A DNA stretch of 64,000 bases from CAYOSF01 sp964406605 (GTDB taxonomy: Bacteria > Chloroflexota > Dehalococcoidia > DSTF01 > RBG-16-68-14). The stretch covers positions 124,001 through 188,000 of the forward strand of contig CAYOSF010000004.1 of NCBI GenBank assembly GCA_964406605.1, read 5' to 3'. The position numbers and the translations under genes were made by a program. The notes beneath the pieces are model-generated. The model was not told the origin of the DNA, ran no database searches, and saw only the letters and a list, made by a program, of their open reading frames with translations. This document shows positions 34,412 through 42,282 of this stretch, one piece after another (within the stretch, counting starts at the first letter, position 1; every line of letters begins with the position of its first letter).

Positions 34412-34738
34412 TCACTCGTGGCCCGCCCGCATCTCTTCTCGCACCTCGTAGTGCCGTGATCGCTCATCGAACCGAGCGAGCACGCGGCGCGCCTCCGGCG
34501 GCACCACCGAGCGCTCGTAGTCCTCGCCCGCGAAGGTCCGGACGGCCTCCAGCGAGTCGAACCACATGATGGTGATGAACTCGACCTCACCCCCCACGTC
34601 CCGGCGCAGGAGTTGGATCCCTCGGTAGCCGGGGATCTCCCGATTCGCTATCCCGACGAAGATCTCGTCCTTGAGCAACGCCTCATAGGCATCGGCGTTC
34701 GCCGGGGTCGTCCATCCGTGCCAAATCCGACTGATCAC
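34412..34738 (-). CDS. ABM/NIPSNAP-like monooxygenase-fold protein
   Basis: 108 residues. MISRIWHGWTTPANADAYEALLKDEI... GYRGIQLLRRDVGGEVEFITIMWFDSLEAVRTFAGEDYERSVVPPEARRVL matches the single-domain dimeric alpha-beta barrel group (antibiotic biosynthesis monooxygenase/heme-degrading fold). Such proteins are often of unknown activity; no cofactor-binding residue can be named here. The tail REEMRAGHE is charged. Stand-alone gene on the minus strand. Confidence 0.72.
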   Translation of the reverse strand: MISRIWHGWTTPANADAYEALLKDEIFVGIANREIPGYRGIQLLRRDVGGEVEFITIMWFDSLEAVRTFAGEDYERSVVPPEARRVLARFDERSRHYEVREEMRAGHE

Positions 34739-34959
34739 GTTCGCTTCCTCCTGCCTCCAACGTCTCGCGTCGGTCGGTCGCGGACGCGCGCGCGCGCCTG
34801 CTCACCCCCGCCGGAGCCATTCTACCAGCGAGCCAGCCCGCACTCGAAGGTCCTCATCACAAATGGGCCTTGCTCACCAATTGACGCCATCCCGTAAACG
34901 ATGCTAATTTCATAACGGCTGTCCGGCGCGTCTCCGATACGGAGGCTCGGGCAGCCGCC

Positions 34960-34965
34960 GATACT
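34960..34965 (+). promoter_or_regulatory. -10 box of the HlyIII gene
   Basis: GATACT ten bases before ATG 34976, same close placement as at other host genes. Confidence 0.4.
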
Positions 34966-34975
34966 ACCGCAGGGA

Positions 34976-35644
34976 ATGGACACGGACGCAGGTATAGCCG
35001 TCCTTCAGGGCGATTTCTCGCAGCGACCGGCGCTGCGGGGAGTGCTCCACCTCTTTGCCGCCGTCGCCGCGACGTTTGGTGCGGCGTTGCTGCTGCTCAT
35101 CGCGGGCTCGCCCACCGGCTACGTGGGCAGCGCGATCTTCGGCGTCAGCCTGATGCTCCTCTACGGCACCAGCGCGACCTACCACGGCATCCCGTGGAGG
35201 CCGTCCTGGCGACGCATCGTCAAACGGCTGGACCACGCGATGATCTTCGTGCTCATCGGCGGCACGTACACTCCCTTCTGCCTGGACGTCAGCCTCGCCT
35301 GGGGCATCCCGCTGCTCGCCGTCGTCTGGAGCCTCGCGGGGACGGGTGCCCTCCTCAAACTGGTCTGGCCGGACGCGCCGCGATGGCTGAGCGTGAGCCT
35401 GTACGTGGGGCTCGGCTGGATCGCGGTCGTCGCGGCCTCGGAGGTACTGACGGAGTACATGGGCGGCCCGATGGCACTCCTGATATCGGGCGGCGTCCTC
35501 TACACGCTCGGCGGCATCGTCTACGCGCGCCACAAGCCGGACCCGTGGCCGCGCGTCTTCGGCTACCACGAGGTGTTCCACGCGCTGGTCGTGGCGGGCA
35601 GCGCGCTCCACTATTCGGCGGTGGCCATCTACGTCCTGCCCTAG
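34976..35644 (+). CDS. Hemolysin III (PAQR/HlyIII) family membrane protein
   Basis: 222 residues with seven hydrophobic helices. Conserved metal-site pattern: S-x3-H in TSATYHGIPW after helix 2, KRLDHAMIFVLIGGTYTPF in helix 3 (Asp), and the C-terminal FGYHEVFHALVVAGSALHYSAV with H-x3-H. In PAQR proteins the His/Asp set binds zinc and catalyses amide-type hydrolysis; the bacterial role is membrane homeostasis, and haemolysis is not established for most members. Complete; stand-alone. Confidence 0.9.
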   Translation: MDTDAGIAVLQGDFSQRPALRGVLHLFAAVAATFGAALLLLIAGSPTGYVGSAIFGVSLMLLYGTSATYHGIPWRPSWRRIVKRLDHAMIFVLIGGTYTPFCLDVSLAWGIPLLAVVWSLAGTGALLKLVWPDAPRWLSVSLYVGLGWIAVVAASEVLTEYMGGPMALLISGGVLYTLGGIVYARHKPDPWPRVFGYHEVFHALVVAGSALHYSAVAIYVLP

Positions 35645-35779
35645 GCCGACACTACTTCACAACGGCATTCTGAAGCCTGTCTTCAGGTCGTCTCCGGCGG
35701 GTGACATGAGACGCTTGACGCACTAGCACATGGGTTCTATCTTCGGTTCGTCATCCCAAACGCGAACAGGAGGTATCCC

Positions 35780-36274
35780 ATGGCGAACGAAGACCTGGCA
35801 GCGATGGAAGAAGAGCTGGCGGCAGCACGGGCGGAGATAGAACGCCTGCAGGAAACGGCGGCGGACCGGGAGGCGCGCGCCGCTCATCTGGAGGCGCAGC
35901 TCGGAGAGGCGAGGGAGGAGCTGGCCCAGGGCCGCGAGGAGGCGGAGTCGCGCCGGCGGGAGGTGGCCGACCTGGGCGAGCGAGCGCAGGCGCTGGAAGC
36001 CCAGGCACAGGGCGCGGCCCGGCGCTACCGGGAACTCGCCCTGCAACACTCGCCGGAGCTGCCGGAAGAGCTGGTGACCGGCGAGACGGTCGAGGAGGTG
36101 GAGCAGTCGCTCGAGCGGGCGCGGGAGACCGTCTCGAAGGTGCGCGGCCACCTGGAGTCGCAGGCGCAGGCGGGCCGGGTGCCCGCTGGGGCGCCGCCGC
36201 GGTCGCGGCCCGACCTGTCGGGGCTGAGCGCGGAGGAGAAGATCCGCCTGGGCCTGCAGCAGGGCGGCGACTGA
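35780..36274 (+). CDS. Coiled-coil protein, probable capsid scaffold
   Basis: 164 residues. Residues about 3-85 are an uninterrupted acidic/Ala-rich coiled coil (LAAMEEELAAARAEIERLQ...); a second helical segment (about 90-130) precedes a Pro-rich region and the C-terminal helix RPDLSGLSAEEKIRLGLQQ. This layout, position directly before a major capsid gene, and strong AGGAGG ribosome site are what phage scaffolding proteins show; a C-terminal helix normally contacts the capsid. Codon usage is host-like (CTG rather than CTC). No portal, protease or terminase gene accompanies it. Confidence 0.65.
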   Translation: MANEDLAAMEEELAAARAEIERLQETAADREARAAHLEAQLGEAREELAQGREEAESRRREVADLGERAQALEAQAQGAARRYRELALQHSPELPEELVTGETVEEVEQSLERARETVSKVRGHLESQAQAGRVPAGAPPRSRPDLSGLSAEEKIRLGLQQGGD

Positions 36275-36386
36275 TCCCTGACCGAGAGTGTCACCGGCGC
36301 GTTGGAGATCGAGGAGGAACGGCGTACCCTGGGCCAGCGTCGCCCCTTCAGCCGGGGCGGAACCACAACCAAGAAGGAGGTAGACC

Positions 36387-36551
36387 ATGGCGATTACGCT
36401 GAGCGAGGCGGCGAAGCTTTCCAACGACATCCTGCTCTCGGGCGTCATCGAGACGATCGTGAAGGAGAGTCCGGTGCTCCAGGAGCTCCCCTTCATCGAG
36501 TTCGAGGGTCAAGAGAAACCAAGTCTAGTTTGGTACTCACCGCCTCGATGA
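36387..36551 (+). pseudogene. Major capsid protein, 5' fragment (interrupted)
   Basis: Starts with AAGGAGG and ATG 36387. The first 38 codons (MAITLSEAAKLSNDILLSGV... SPVLQELPFIE) are the N-terminal arm of an HK97-type capsid protein; after the shared ATCGAG core the frame reads element sequence (FEGQEKPSLVWYSPPR) to a stop at 36549. The remainder of the gene is at 46782-47561. Joining across the core gives LPFIEIVGNGLTYNREN in frame, total 295 residues. As it stands only a 54-residue chimeric peptide can be made. Confidence 0.85.
36480..36520 (+). other. attL: attL of the serine-recombinase element
   Basis: Core ATCGAG at 36495-36500; left side is capsid-gene sequence, right side is element sequence that also encodes the recombinase C terminus. 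Confidence 0.8.
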
Positions 36552-38193
36552 TCCCCTCTACTGTGAGGTGGCCGTCGTCCTCGACCCAGACGTGGCTAAT
36601 CAGTGACTTGGCCAGGTCGGTCCACCACTCTTTCACGGGGACTGACACGACCTTGCCCTCGACTTCCGGGTTGGCGTCGTCAACAAACTCCTCCTCGACT
36701 GTCTTGCGCGAGTCGATGTCTGCCAGGGCCTTGTCTACCCAGCCCTTCGGCAGTGGTCTCGGGTACCGGCCCTTGCCCCGAATGAAGCGGGGGAAGGCGT
36801 GCGCGTGGACAATCATCTGAGACACCAGCCGCACCTTTTCAGCACGAGTCAGCTCAATAGGACGATCCTCGCTGCGAAGCTCTTCGAGCTTGACCTTGGT
36901 CTCTGCTAGCTTAGCCCTGACATCAGCGAGTCGTTCCTGGACTTGCTGCTCGTCCTGATACACGCCGCGCTCCCAGCCGTCCAGGACACGGCGCTCCTGG
37001 TCTTCGAGGTTGGCGACCTGCGTGGTCAGTCCCTCAAGCTTCTGCTCTTGCTCGGCGACTGCCTGCTCAGCTTCCTCGACGTAGACCTGGGCATCGCGAA
37101 CCAGGTACTCCCGATCAACTAGCACCTTCAGCAGGAGACGCTTGACGGTCTTCTCCAGCGTCTGACCGTTCCAGTTCCAGCGAATGCCTTCGTGTCCTGC
37201 CTTCTTCCCCCACACTTGACGGCGGCGACAGAGGTAGATGGGAACGTCTTGCCCCTGTCGCTGGACAGTGCGCGCCATGTAGCGGTGCCCTGTCTCGTCG
37301 GGGTAGTGCTCGGCGCAGTAACGACAGTAGAGAAGACCCCGAAGCAGGTACTCGTGCTGGGTGTTCCGCAAGCTGTCTCTCTTCCGTCTCGGCAGGGCGC
37401 GTTGGACAGCGTAGAAGGTGTCGTCGTCAACGATGCGAGGGCACGGCATCAAGACGCCGGCGTACCAGTTCTCCCCGGTGTACCTCTTGTTTATCAGGAT
37501 CTTGTGCACAGTCGTGTGCCACCAATAGCGCGCTCTTCGCTTCTCGCTCGTGGCATCCGCGTTGGGCGGCCGAACACCCTGCTTGTCCAACTTCTCCGCG
37601 ATGGCCTTGAGGCCCGTCCCTTCCTTGGCCCACCGGAACATCTGGCGAACGACCCTCGCCTCGTCCTTGTTGACCTTGACGTGGCCGTCTACCCGGTCAT
37701 AGCCGTAGGGCGCCTTGGACGCCAGGTACTTCCCCTTCCTCACTGCGCCCTTGCGTCCATCGGACATCCGCTCATTGATCTGCGCAGCCTCGAACTCTGC
37801 GAAGGCTCCCAGGAGGTCGAAGTAGAGCTTGCCCTGGGCCGTGCCGGTGTCGAACTGCTCCACGACGGATACCAGTCCAACACCTAGTCCCTTGAGTCGA
37901 TGTGACAGGTTCAGGAGGTCACGGAGGCTGCGTGCGAGTCGATCGACCTTGAAGAAGACCACGTGACCGAACCGCTTCTCCTCAGCGTCTCTAAGGAGTT
38001 CACTGAGCGCCGGTCGCTTGTCAGGCTCCAACGTCCCCGAGACACCGGCGTCCTCGTAGGCCTCGACCGCTTCCCACTCCATCGCCTGGCAGTAGGCGCG
38101 GCACCTCTCCTCCTGCGAGGCCAGGCTGGTCTTGTCCGGGTTGGCCTGTTCTTCCGTTGACACCCGCAGGTACAGAGCAGCTTTGCCAGTCAT
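36493..38193 (-). CDS. Large serine recombinase (site-specific integrase)
   Basis: 566 residues from ATG 38193 (GTG 38214 possible). The catalytic domain (about 1-150) has nucleophile Ser12 in ALYLRVSTEEQ, GVSGTLEPDKRPALSELL and the helix KVDRLARSLRDL with conserved Arg residues. The recombinase domain (APYGYDRVDGHVKVNKDEARVVRQMF...) and zinc ribbon (LLYCRYCAEHYPDETGHRYMA... YLCRRR) follow, then the long coiled coil (about 365-455) that controls integration direction. The reading frame runs through the left end: its stop TGA uses the core plus two host bases, so the C terminus changes by 16 residues when the element is circular. Confidence 0.95.
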   Translation of the reverse strand: MTGKAALYLRVSTEEQANPDKTSLASQEERCRAYCQAMEWEAVEAYEDAGVSGTLEPDKRPALSELLRDAEEKRFGHVVFFKVDRLARSLRDLLNLSHRLKGLGVGLVSVVEQFDTGTAQGKLYFDLLGAFAEFEAAQINERMSDGRKGAVRKGKYLASKAPYGYDRVDGHVKVNKDEARVVRQMFRWAKEGTGLKAIAEKLDKQGVRPPNADATSEKRRARYWWHTTVHKILINKRYTGENWYAGVLMPCPRIVDDDTFYAVQRALPRRKRDSLRNTQHEYLLRGLLYCRYCAEHYPDETGHRYMARTVQRQGQDVPIYLCRRRQVWGKKAGHEGIRWNWNGQTLEKTVKRLLLKVLVDREYLVRDAQVYVEEAEQAVAEQEQKLEGLTTQVANLEDQERRVLDGWERGVYQDEQQVQERLADVRAKLAETKVKLEELRSEDRPIELTRAEKVRLVSQMIVHAHAFPRFIRGKGRYPRPLPKGWVDKALADIDSRKTVEEEFVDDANPEVEGKVVSVPVKEWWTDLAKSLISHVWVEDDGHLTVEGIIEAVSTKLDLVSLDPRTR

Positions 38194-38197
38194 CCGT

Positions 38198-38587
38198 CTA
38201 CTGAACTCCACCACGGCGCTTGAAGTTGGCTAACCGGCGATAAGCCTGCATGTAAGCTTCGAAGCATTCGTCGTGTGAAGGAAACTCCTTGCCCCTTGCA
38301 ATCGGAACGGACTTGTAGGTCTTGTCCCCCATGTGAACAAGCAGGCCTAGCTGAAGGAGAGCGCGCAGGTACTTGATTGTCGTCTCGAGTTGCCACTCTG
38401 ACCCCTCTCGACGATCCTGCAGGATGAGGTCGTGAGCCTCCCGAATCGTGACTGGTGGCTTGTCCTCCCAGTCGAACGGCAGCAGCTTCCAGATGCGCTT
38501 CATCCCGCTGGCGCAGGCTTGCCTCTTTGGAAGCTCTTGTAGCTCCTTCTTGTCCACGTGTGTAGGATCGACTGAAAGCCGCGACAC
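38198..38587 (-). CDS. Hypothetical protein upstream of the recombinase
   Basis: 129 residues (GTG start; ATG 38503 possible). Residues about 45-95 (PPVTIREAHDLILQDRREGSEWQLETTIKYLRALLQLGLLVHMGDKTYKSV) look like a winged-helix: helix, helix, then a wing strand. The stop lies 5 bp before the recombinase ATG, so they share a transcript. Position next to the integrase makes it a candidate recombination directionality factor or excision regulator; this is inference from place only. Confidence 0.6.
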   Translation of the reverse strand: MSRLSVDPTHVDKKELQELPKRQACASGMKRIWKLLPFDWEDKPPVTIREAHDLILQDRREGSEWQLETTIKYLRALLQLGLLVHMGDKTYKSVPIARGKEFPSHDECFEAYMQAYRRLANFKRRGGVQ

Positions 38588-38716
38588 AACAGCGAGTCGG
38601 CCACCGTGGCCTTGAGTAGACCAGATCGGCCCCAGTGGCCTCTACGCTCGCAACAGGTCGCGTACTGTCTCGAACCTTCGTGGATCCCGCACGAATACCT
38701 GACACCGTTGAAAAGC

Positions 38717-39289
38717 TCATGAAACCAATGCCTCTGTAGTAGTGGTGTAAGGTATCGTTCTATTCTGATCAGTTGTTCCATACTGGGCCGAGCGCTCCCA
38801 GAAGTGGCTTCGACCACGACGAACATGTTGAACACGGCCCTTGTCACGCAACTTGTGCAGGGCCTCGCGGGTTCCTCGCGTGGTGAGGCCTACTACCTGG
38901 GCCAGCTCTTCGAGAGACTTCGGGCCAGATTTCATGGCCTTCAACAGCTCACGACGTGTTCGTTGGCCCTGCAGCCTCTTTGCATCCTGGCGTCGCCAGT
39001 AGAGTCCGTAGCCGCCGTGGCTCTGGATGATAGCCAGCTTTTCGTCTACTCGCTCGATATCCTTGCGAGCCGCCCTGACCGCGTGCCTGCCTCGCTCATG
39101 GTAGTACGCGGTGTGAGCCGCCAGCAGAACAGCTAACTCGCCGGGGTCCACGTCTCGAAGATGGCGGCGGAGGTAGAAAGTCGTGATGTACGGCTTGCCA
39201 GCCTTCTTCGGGGCCGCGTCGTACAACATCTCTGCCCTGTTGGCCAGGCTAGTCGTTGTCGCGATCGCTAATAGCTGGGGGGTACCCAA
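38717..39289 (-). CDS. Winged-helix DNA-binding protein
   Basis: 190 residues from TTG 39289, which follows AGGAAG by a normal spacing. The N-terminal two thirds is basic and helical (YYHERGRHAVRAARKDIERVDEKLAII). Residues about 113-165 form a MarR/ArsR-like winged helix: RRELLKAMKSGPKSLEELAQVVGLTTRGTREALHKLRDKGRVQHVRRGRSHFWE. Probably regulates the element. A promoter with TTGCGG and TACAAT on this strand lies at 39438-39466. Confidence 0.65.
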   Translation of the reverse strand: MGTPQLLAIATTTSLANRAEMLYDAAPKKAGKPYITTFYLRRHLRDVDPGELAVLLAAHTAYYHERGRHAVRAARKDIERVDEKLAIIQSHGGYGLYWRRQDAKRLQGQRTRRELLKAMKSGPKSLEELAQVVGLTTRGTREALHKLRDKGRVQHVRRGRSHFWERSAQYGTTDQNRTIPYTTTTEALVS

Positions 39290-39437
39290 CTCTGCACTTC
39301 CTTCCTGTTCACCCCACGCTCCTTCCCTGTCAAGGAAGGTCCTGAGGCCGACCGACGTGTTGCCACGCCTGACAGTGGCCGGCCCCAGGGCAGCGTTGGG
39401 CCGATGCTATGCACCCACTCGGGGCACCTCTATGGAT

Positions 39438-39466
39438 ATTGTATCACACTTGATTACCTTCCGCAA
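39438..39466 (-). promoter_or_regulatory. Leftward promoter inside the element
   Basis: On the minus strand: TTGCGG (39461-39466), 17-bp spacer, TACAAT (39438-39443). The same -35 hexamer is used at the other leftward promoter near 42153. It would drive the winged-helix gene, the 129-aa gene and the recombinase, with a leader of about 140 nt. Confidence 0.6.
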
Positions 39467-39520
39467 GCCGTGGGGACATGCTTGACCCTTCATCTGGATC
39501 GCCGGTACGACGTGATCACC

Positions 39521-39907
39521 TCAACTCGCCGCTCGTGCTCGCGCAGCCTGGCGACCCCTCTTGGCCTTCGAGAAGCAGGCGCGGCACAGGGCGATGAACG
39601 TGGGGATCAGCTCGCCGCAGTCAGCGCAGGGGTGCTGCCCCCGCCCTTGACACGTTCCTCCCTCGGCGCTGGAAGGGCCCTGAGAGTTTGTACAGAATTC
39701 ATACGACGCCGGAACGGGCTTGGGAGGTATTAAACCACTGCCCCGCCGGACAGGCTCAGCCAGCGGCTTCTCAGAAGCCCGCTTCCCAGTGAACTTGCTT
39801 CCGTCCCAGTAGCGGCCCGCCTGCCTGTTGCGCCACCTGACCAGGTTCCGCGTCCGCCGACGACTGGTCTCTGGCCAGCCCCAGCCACGGTCCTTGTCAA
39901 ACCACAA
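39521..39907 (-). CDS. Zinc-ribbon-like hypothetical protein of the element
   Basis: 128 residues from GTG 39907. N-terminal half is rich in Trp and Arg (DRGWGWPETSRRRTRNLVRWRNRQAGRYWDG); the C-terminal half has CADCGELIPTFIALCRACF, a CxxC...CxxC pair that would bind zinc, followed by a basic tail. Begins 3 bp after the stop of the preceding leftward gene. Function unknown; such small zinc proteins are frequent among phage early genes. Confidence 0.5.
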   Translation of the reverse strand: MWFDKDRGWGWPETSRRRTRNLVRWRNRQAGRYWDGSKFTGKRASEKPLAEPVRRGSGLIPPKPVPASYEFCTNSQGPSSAEGGTCQGRGQHPCADCGELIPTFIALCRACFSKAKRGRQAARARAAS

Positions 39908-39910
39908 CGC

Positions 39911-40141
39911 CTAGCGCCTCCCCAGGAAGCTCTTGATGACCGCGTCAACCTCGTCCTTCGGGCGGGTGCACTGGGCTGTGCCCTTGAGCAGCGCCCTGGC
40001 CTTGGCCACGCCCTCGATGACAGCCTTCCTGAGCGCCTCCTCTTGGAGGCTGTAGTGACCGTTGAGGGAGTGGATGACCGGGTGTCGTCTAGCTTGCACT
40101 GGTGCACCCCTCTCTGTGTCGTGCCTCGACGAGCCGACCAC
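39911..40141 (-). CDS. Hypothetical helical protein of the element
   Basis: 76 residues. The C-terminal part (SLQEEALRKAVIEGVAKARALLKGTAQCTRPKDEVDAVIKSFLGRR) is helical and looks coding; the first ~20 residues overlap the 3' end of the preceding gene by 53 bp, so translation may begin later than shown. No family recognised. Confidence 0.4.
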   Translation of the reverse strand: MVGSSRHDTERGAPVQARRHPVIHSLNGHYSLQEEALRKAVIEGVAKARALLKGTAQCTRPKDEVDAVIKSFLGRR

Positions 40142-40346
40142 CAGGCACTAGCTGCCGAGCAACGCCGTCAGTCCCGACCACTGCGTCGAGCAGACAGGTA
40201 CAGCTCTTCGGCAGACCGGCTCGTCTGAGGACCTTGCGGTGACGGGGCCCCCCAATGACGTAGAAGAGATCATCGGGGTCGCCGTCGTCGTCACGCACGC
40301 CGAGCTTGCTCCTGATGGCGTCCACGTCTCGCTTGAGGCCGCTCAT
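40089..40346 (-). CDS. Hypothetical protein of the element
   Basis: 85 residues, MSGLKRDVDAIRSKLGVRDDDGDPDDLFYVIGGP followed by a Cys-containing tail. Its ATG is 2 bp after the stop of the HTH gene at 40349-40729, a typical operon junction. No family recognised. Confidence 0.5.
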   Translation of the reverse strand: MSGLKRDVDAIRSKLGVRDDDGDPDDLFYVIGGPRHRKVLRRAGLPKSCTCLLDAVVGTDGVARQLVPGGRLVEARHREGCTSAS

Positions 40347-40348
40347 GA

Positions 40349-40729
40349 CTAGGCTCCTACTCGCTTCTTGAGTTCATCGACTTCCCTGGCTAGATCCATG
40401 ATCTCCCAGCCGGACACGGCCCGGTCGATAGTCCACTGCGCCGCCCTGAGCCGAGTGGCTGACACCGGCCGGTTGTCGAGGGCGTCTTGAAGCACCTTCG
40501 CGGCCCTCTGAGCCAGCCCGCTCAAGCTAACCAGCGCTCCCTCGAGGACAGCACGCTTGGCCTCCCGCAACTGAGCCTGGAAGTCAGACTGCAAGATCAG
40601 CCGCCGAAACGTTGACCTGGGGATGCCTGCCTCGTCCGCTGCCTCGGAGATCGAGGAGCAGCTGAGCAAGGCGGCGATGGCCCGCTCGCGCTTGGCCACG
40701 TCGGCTTCAGGATTTGGTCTCTTGCTCAT
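40349..40729 (-). CDS. HTH protein resembling phage terminase small subunits
   Basis: 126 residues. RERAIAALLSCSSISEAADEAGIPRSTFRRLILQSDFQAQLREAKRAVLEGALVSLSGLAQRAAKVLQDALDNRPVSATRLRAAQWTIDRA is the layout of the phBC6A51/terminase-small-like group: N-terminal HTH that marks DNA followed by a long helical pair. In satellites, such proteins redirect packaging of a helper phage's terminase. No large subunit is found in the element, so either a helper's enzyme is used or the protein is only a regulator. Confidence 0.65.
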   Translation of the reverse strand: MSKRPNPEADVAKRERAIAALLSCSSISEAADEAGIPRSTFRRLILQSDFQAQLREAKRAVLEGALVSLSGLAQRAAKVLQDALDNRPVSATRLRAAQWTIDRAVSGWEIMDLAREVDELKKRVGA

Positions 40730-41194
40730 GACACGCCGCTGTCTTGAACCTGGAACACGTCCACGACCTGCTCACTCAGCCCTCCTAGTTGGCAGCCGGA
40801 GCCGAACCACGCACCCCGACTGCCAAAAGGAGATAGTCCCGTCGTCCTGACGGGGGACCTGAATCCCTGACCAAAGGCCGTGTAGCCGGCCAGGGTGCTC
40901 GCGCTGCACCTGACCGGAGGGAACAGCCGAGGTGGGAGGGCTGGCACTTCCTCGAACCTCGACTGCCCCTCCGTCCCGCGCTGGACGGTAGCTGCTTGCG
41001 CTGCGGCCTCGGCATCCTCTCTCTCGGTGCTGTCACGGCTAAGCCTCGCTCTGCTCTAGACCCATCGTCAGAGATTGTTCAGAACTCCCTGGCAGTCTGA
41101 ACCGGCGCTGCAAGGGGCATACCACTACCCTGGTGACCGGCTACACTCTGAGTCATCCTGGCTTCTCCTGGGCACGGCTACTGACGAACATCTC

Positions 41195-41935
41195 CTAGAC
41201 GTGGCGCTCACCTTCCCACTGCTCCGCCAGCTTCTCGATCCGCTCGGTCATGGAGACGGCGCCCCGCACGAGGTCCTTGCGTAGCTCCTGCTCGCCCTTG
41301 ATGTTCCCCATGTACAGGTCACGCTCAGTCTCGAAGTCGACGGAGCCCTCGACTGAGTGGTGGCCCTGCTGGCACTCCTTGCGGACCCTATCCGCGCTGA
41401 GTTGTGACTGGCCGGTCTTCGCTCGGTCAACCTCCTCAGGTGTGGCGTCAGCCAGCCTGTCCAGCGAGTCCGCGAGCGCCTTGGTAACGACCGGCACGGG
41501 GCTGGAGTTCCCCAGAGTCGGCGCTTCGCCGTACAGGCGTCGGTTGGCGTCCGCGTGTCGGGTCACGCCAGCAGAGGTGAGCAACGCGTTGAGACGAACG
41601 ATGGCGCTGTCTGTCCGCGTGCTCGGCAAGTAGCGTCCTGACTCGAACTGGTTCAGGAACTTCATGAACACGTCATCCGGCATCTGCTCCATGTGCTTTA
41701 TGACCTGTGTGCGCGTCGCCATCGGCAGCCCCTTCATGACAGCGATCAGAGTGTGCAGCCCCTGGTTGAGAGACTTCTTGGTCGGCTCCTTCGCTGAGCT
41801 TCCGGTGATAAGAGCCAGCAAGGTGTCCTCGAGCCCGTCGAAGAACTCATGGACGTCATTGCCCTTGACCAGGCGCTCACTGGACTGCATGAAGCGACCC
41901 AGGGCCTTGTTCAGGGCCTCGTTTACGTTTGTCAT
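41195..41935 (-). CDS. Hypothetical 246-aa protein of the element
   Basis: 246 residues, mainly helical, charged, no signal or membrane segment (MTNVNEALNKALGRFMQSSERLVKGNDVHEFFDGLEDTLLALITG...; C terminus GNIKGEQELRKDLVRGAVSMTERIEKLAEQWEGE). Its start codon overlaps the stop of the zinc-ribbon gene upstream (ATGA), so they are co-translated. No family recognised. The 465 bp after it (40730-41194) contain no gene I can support. Confidence 0.6.
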   Translation of the reverse strand: MTNVNEALNKALGRFMQSSERLVKGNDVHEFFDGLEDTLLALITGSSAKEPTKKSLNQGLHTLIAVMKGLPMATRTQVIKHMEQMPDDVFMKFLNQFESGRYLPSTRTDSAIVRLNALLTSAGVTRHADANRRLYGEAPTLGNSSPVPVVTKALADSLDRLADATPEEVDRAKTGQSQLSADRVRKECQQGHHSVEGSVDFETERDLYMGNIKGEQELRKDLVRGAVSMTERIEKLAEQWEGERHV

Positions 41936-42144
41936 TGTCCTTGTTCCTTTCTGAGCAGCCGTTCAGCCCATGACCTGACCCCCTGCATGGGAGAGCTGAT
42001 GACTGTCTCCTTGGTCTTCACCCGGTACCCGCACTGCAGGCAGCGCCGGTTACGAATGACTCCGCCAGGGATCCGCTCCGGTTTCGGTGCGCAAGCTTGC
42101 ATCCGCTTGCCGCATGACGGGCACGGGAAGGTTGTGGTCCTCAT
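41932..42144 (-). CDS. Ogr/Delta-like zinc ribbon protein
   Basis: 70 residues from ATG 42144 (an upstream frame extension to 42207 is not needed). FPCPSCGKRMQACAPKPERIPGGVIRNRRCLQCGYRVKTKETVI has the CxxC...C-x2-C arrangement with the conserved 'R-x-C-x-x-C-G-x-x' block of Ogr/Delta zinc fingers, which activate late promoters in P2 and satellite P4. A -10 TATACC on this strand (42153-42158) lies 8 nt before the ATG. Could switch on helper or element late genes; assignment is by short motif. Confidence 0.6.
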   Translation of the reverse strand: MRTTTFPCPSCGKRMQACAPKPERIPGGVIRNRRCLQCGYRVKTKETVISSPMQGVRSWAERLLRKEQGQ

Positions 42145-42152
42145 GTGATCAC

Positions 42153-42181
42153 GGTATAAAACGTTTGTTCTGATCCGCAAA
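42153..42181 (-). promoter_or_regulatory. Leftward promoter at the divergent centre of the element
   Basis: Minus strand TTGCGG, about 16 bp, TATACC (42153-42158), 8 nt before ATG 42144. Shares its -35 with the promoter at 39438-39466. Confidence 0.5.
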
Positions 42182-42256
42182 CGAGCAGTCTGACCAGGGT
42201 TGAACACCGGGTACCGGTGATCCTATTCGAAGAACCGGAGAAATCTCGGGAAGTGC

Positions 42257-42262
42257 TATACT
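42257..42262 (+). promoter_or_regulatory. -10 box of the KAP cargo operon
   Basis: TATACT 20 nt before ATG 42283. The stretch just upstream holds GGTACCGGTGATC (42211-42223) and GAACCGGAG, related to the end sequence of the element near 46774, possible binding sites of an element regulator. Confidence 0.5.
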
Positions 42263-42282
42263 AGGACCTCGCGAGGCTGAGC

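Noticed and set aside
36480..36520. tRNA gene as integration target
   Set aside because: No cloverleaf at either element end; the target is clearly the capsid coding sequence.
38500..38847. 115-codon minus-strand frame between two element genes
   Set aside because: Overlaps both neighbours in another frame and has no motif.
40726..40947. 73-codon minus-strand frame whose stop overlaps the HTH gene start
   Set aside because: The overlap is attractive, but composition (Pro, Gly, Ser, Phe) is unlike a folded protein and no ribosome site is seen; left uncalled.
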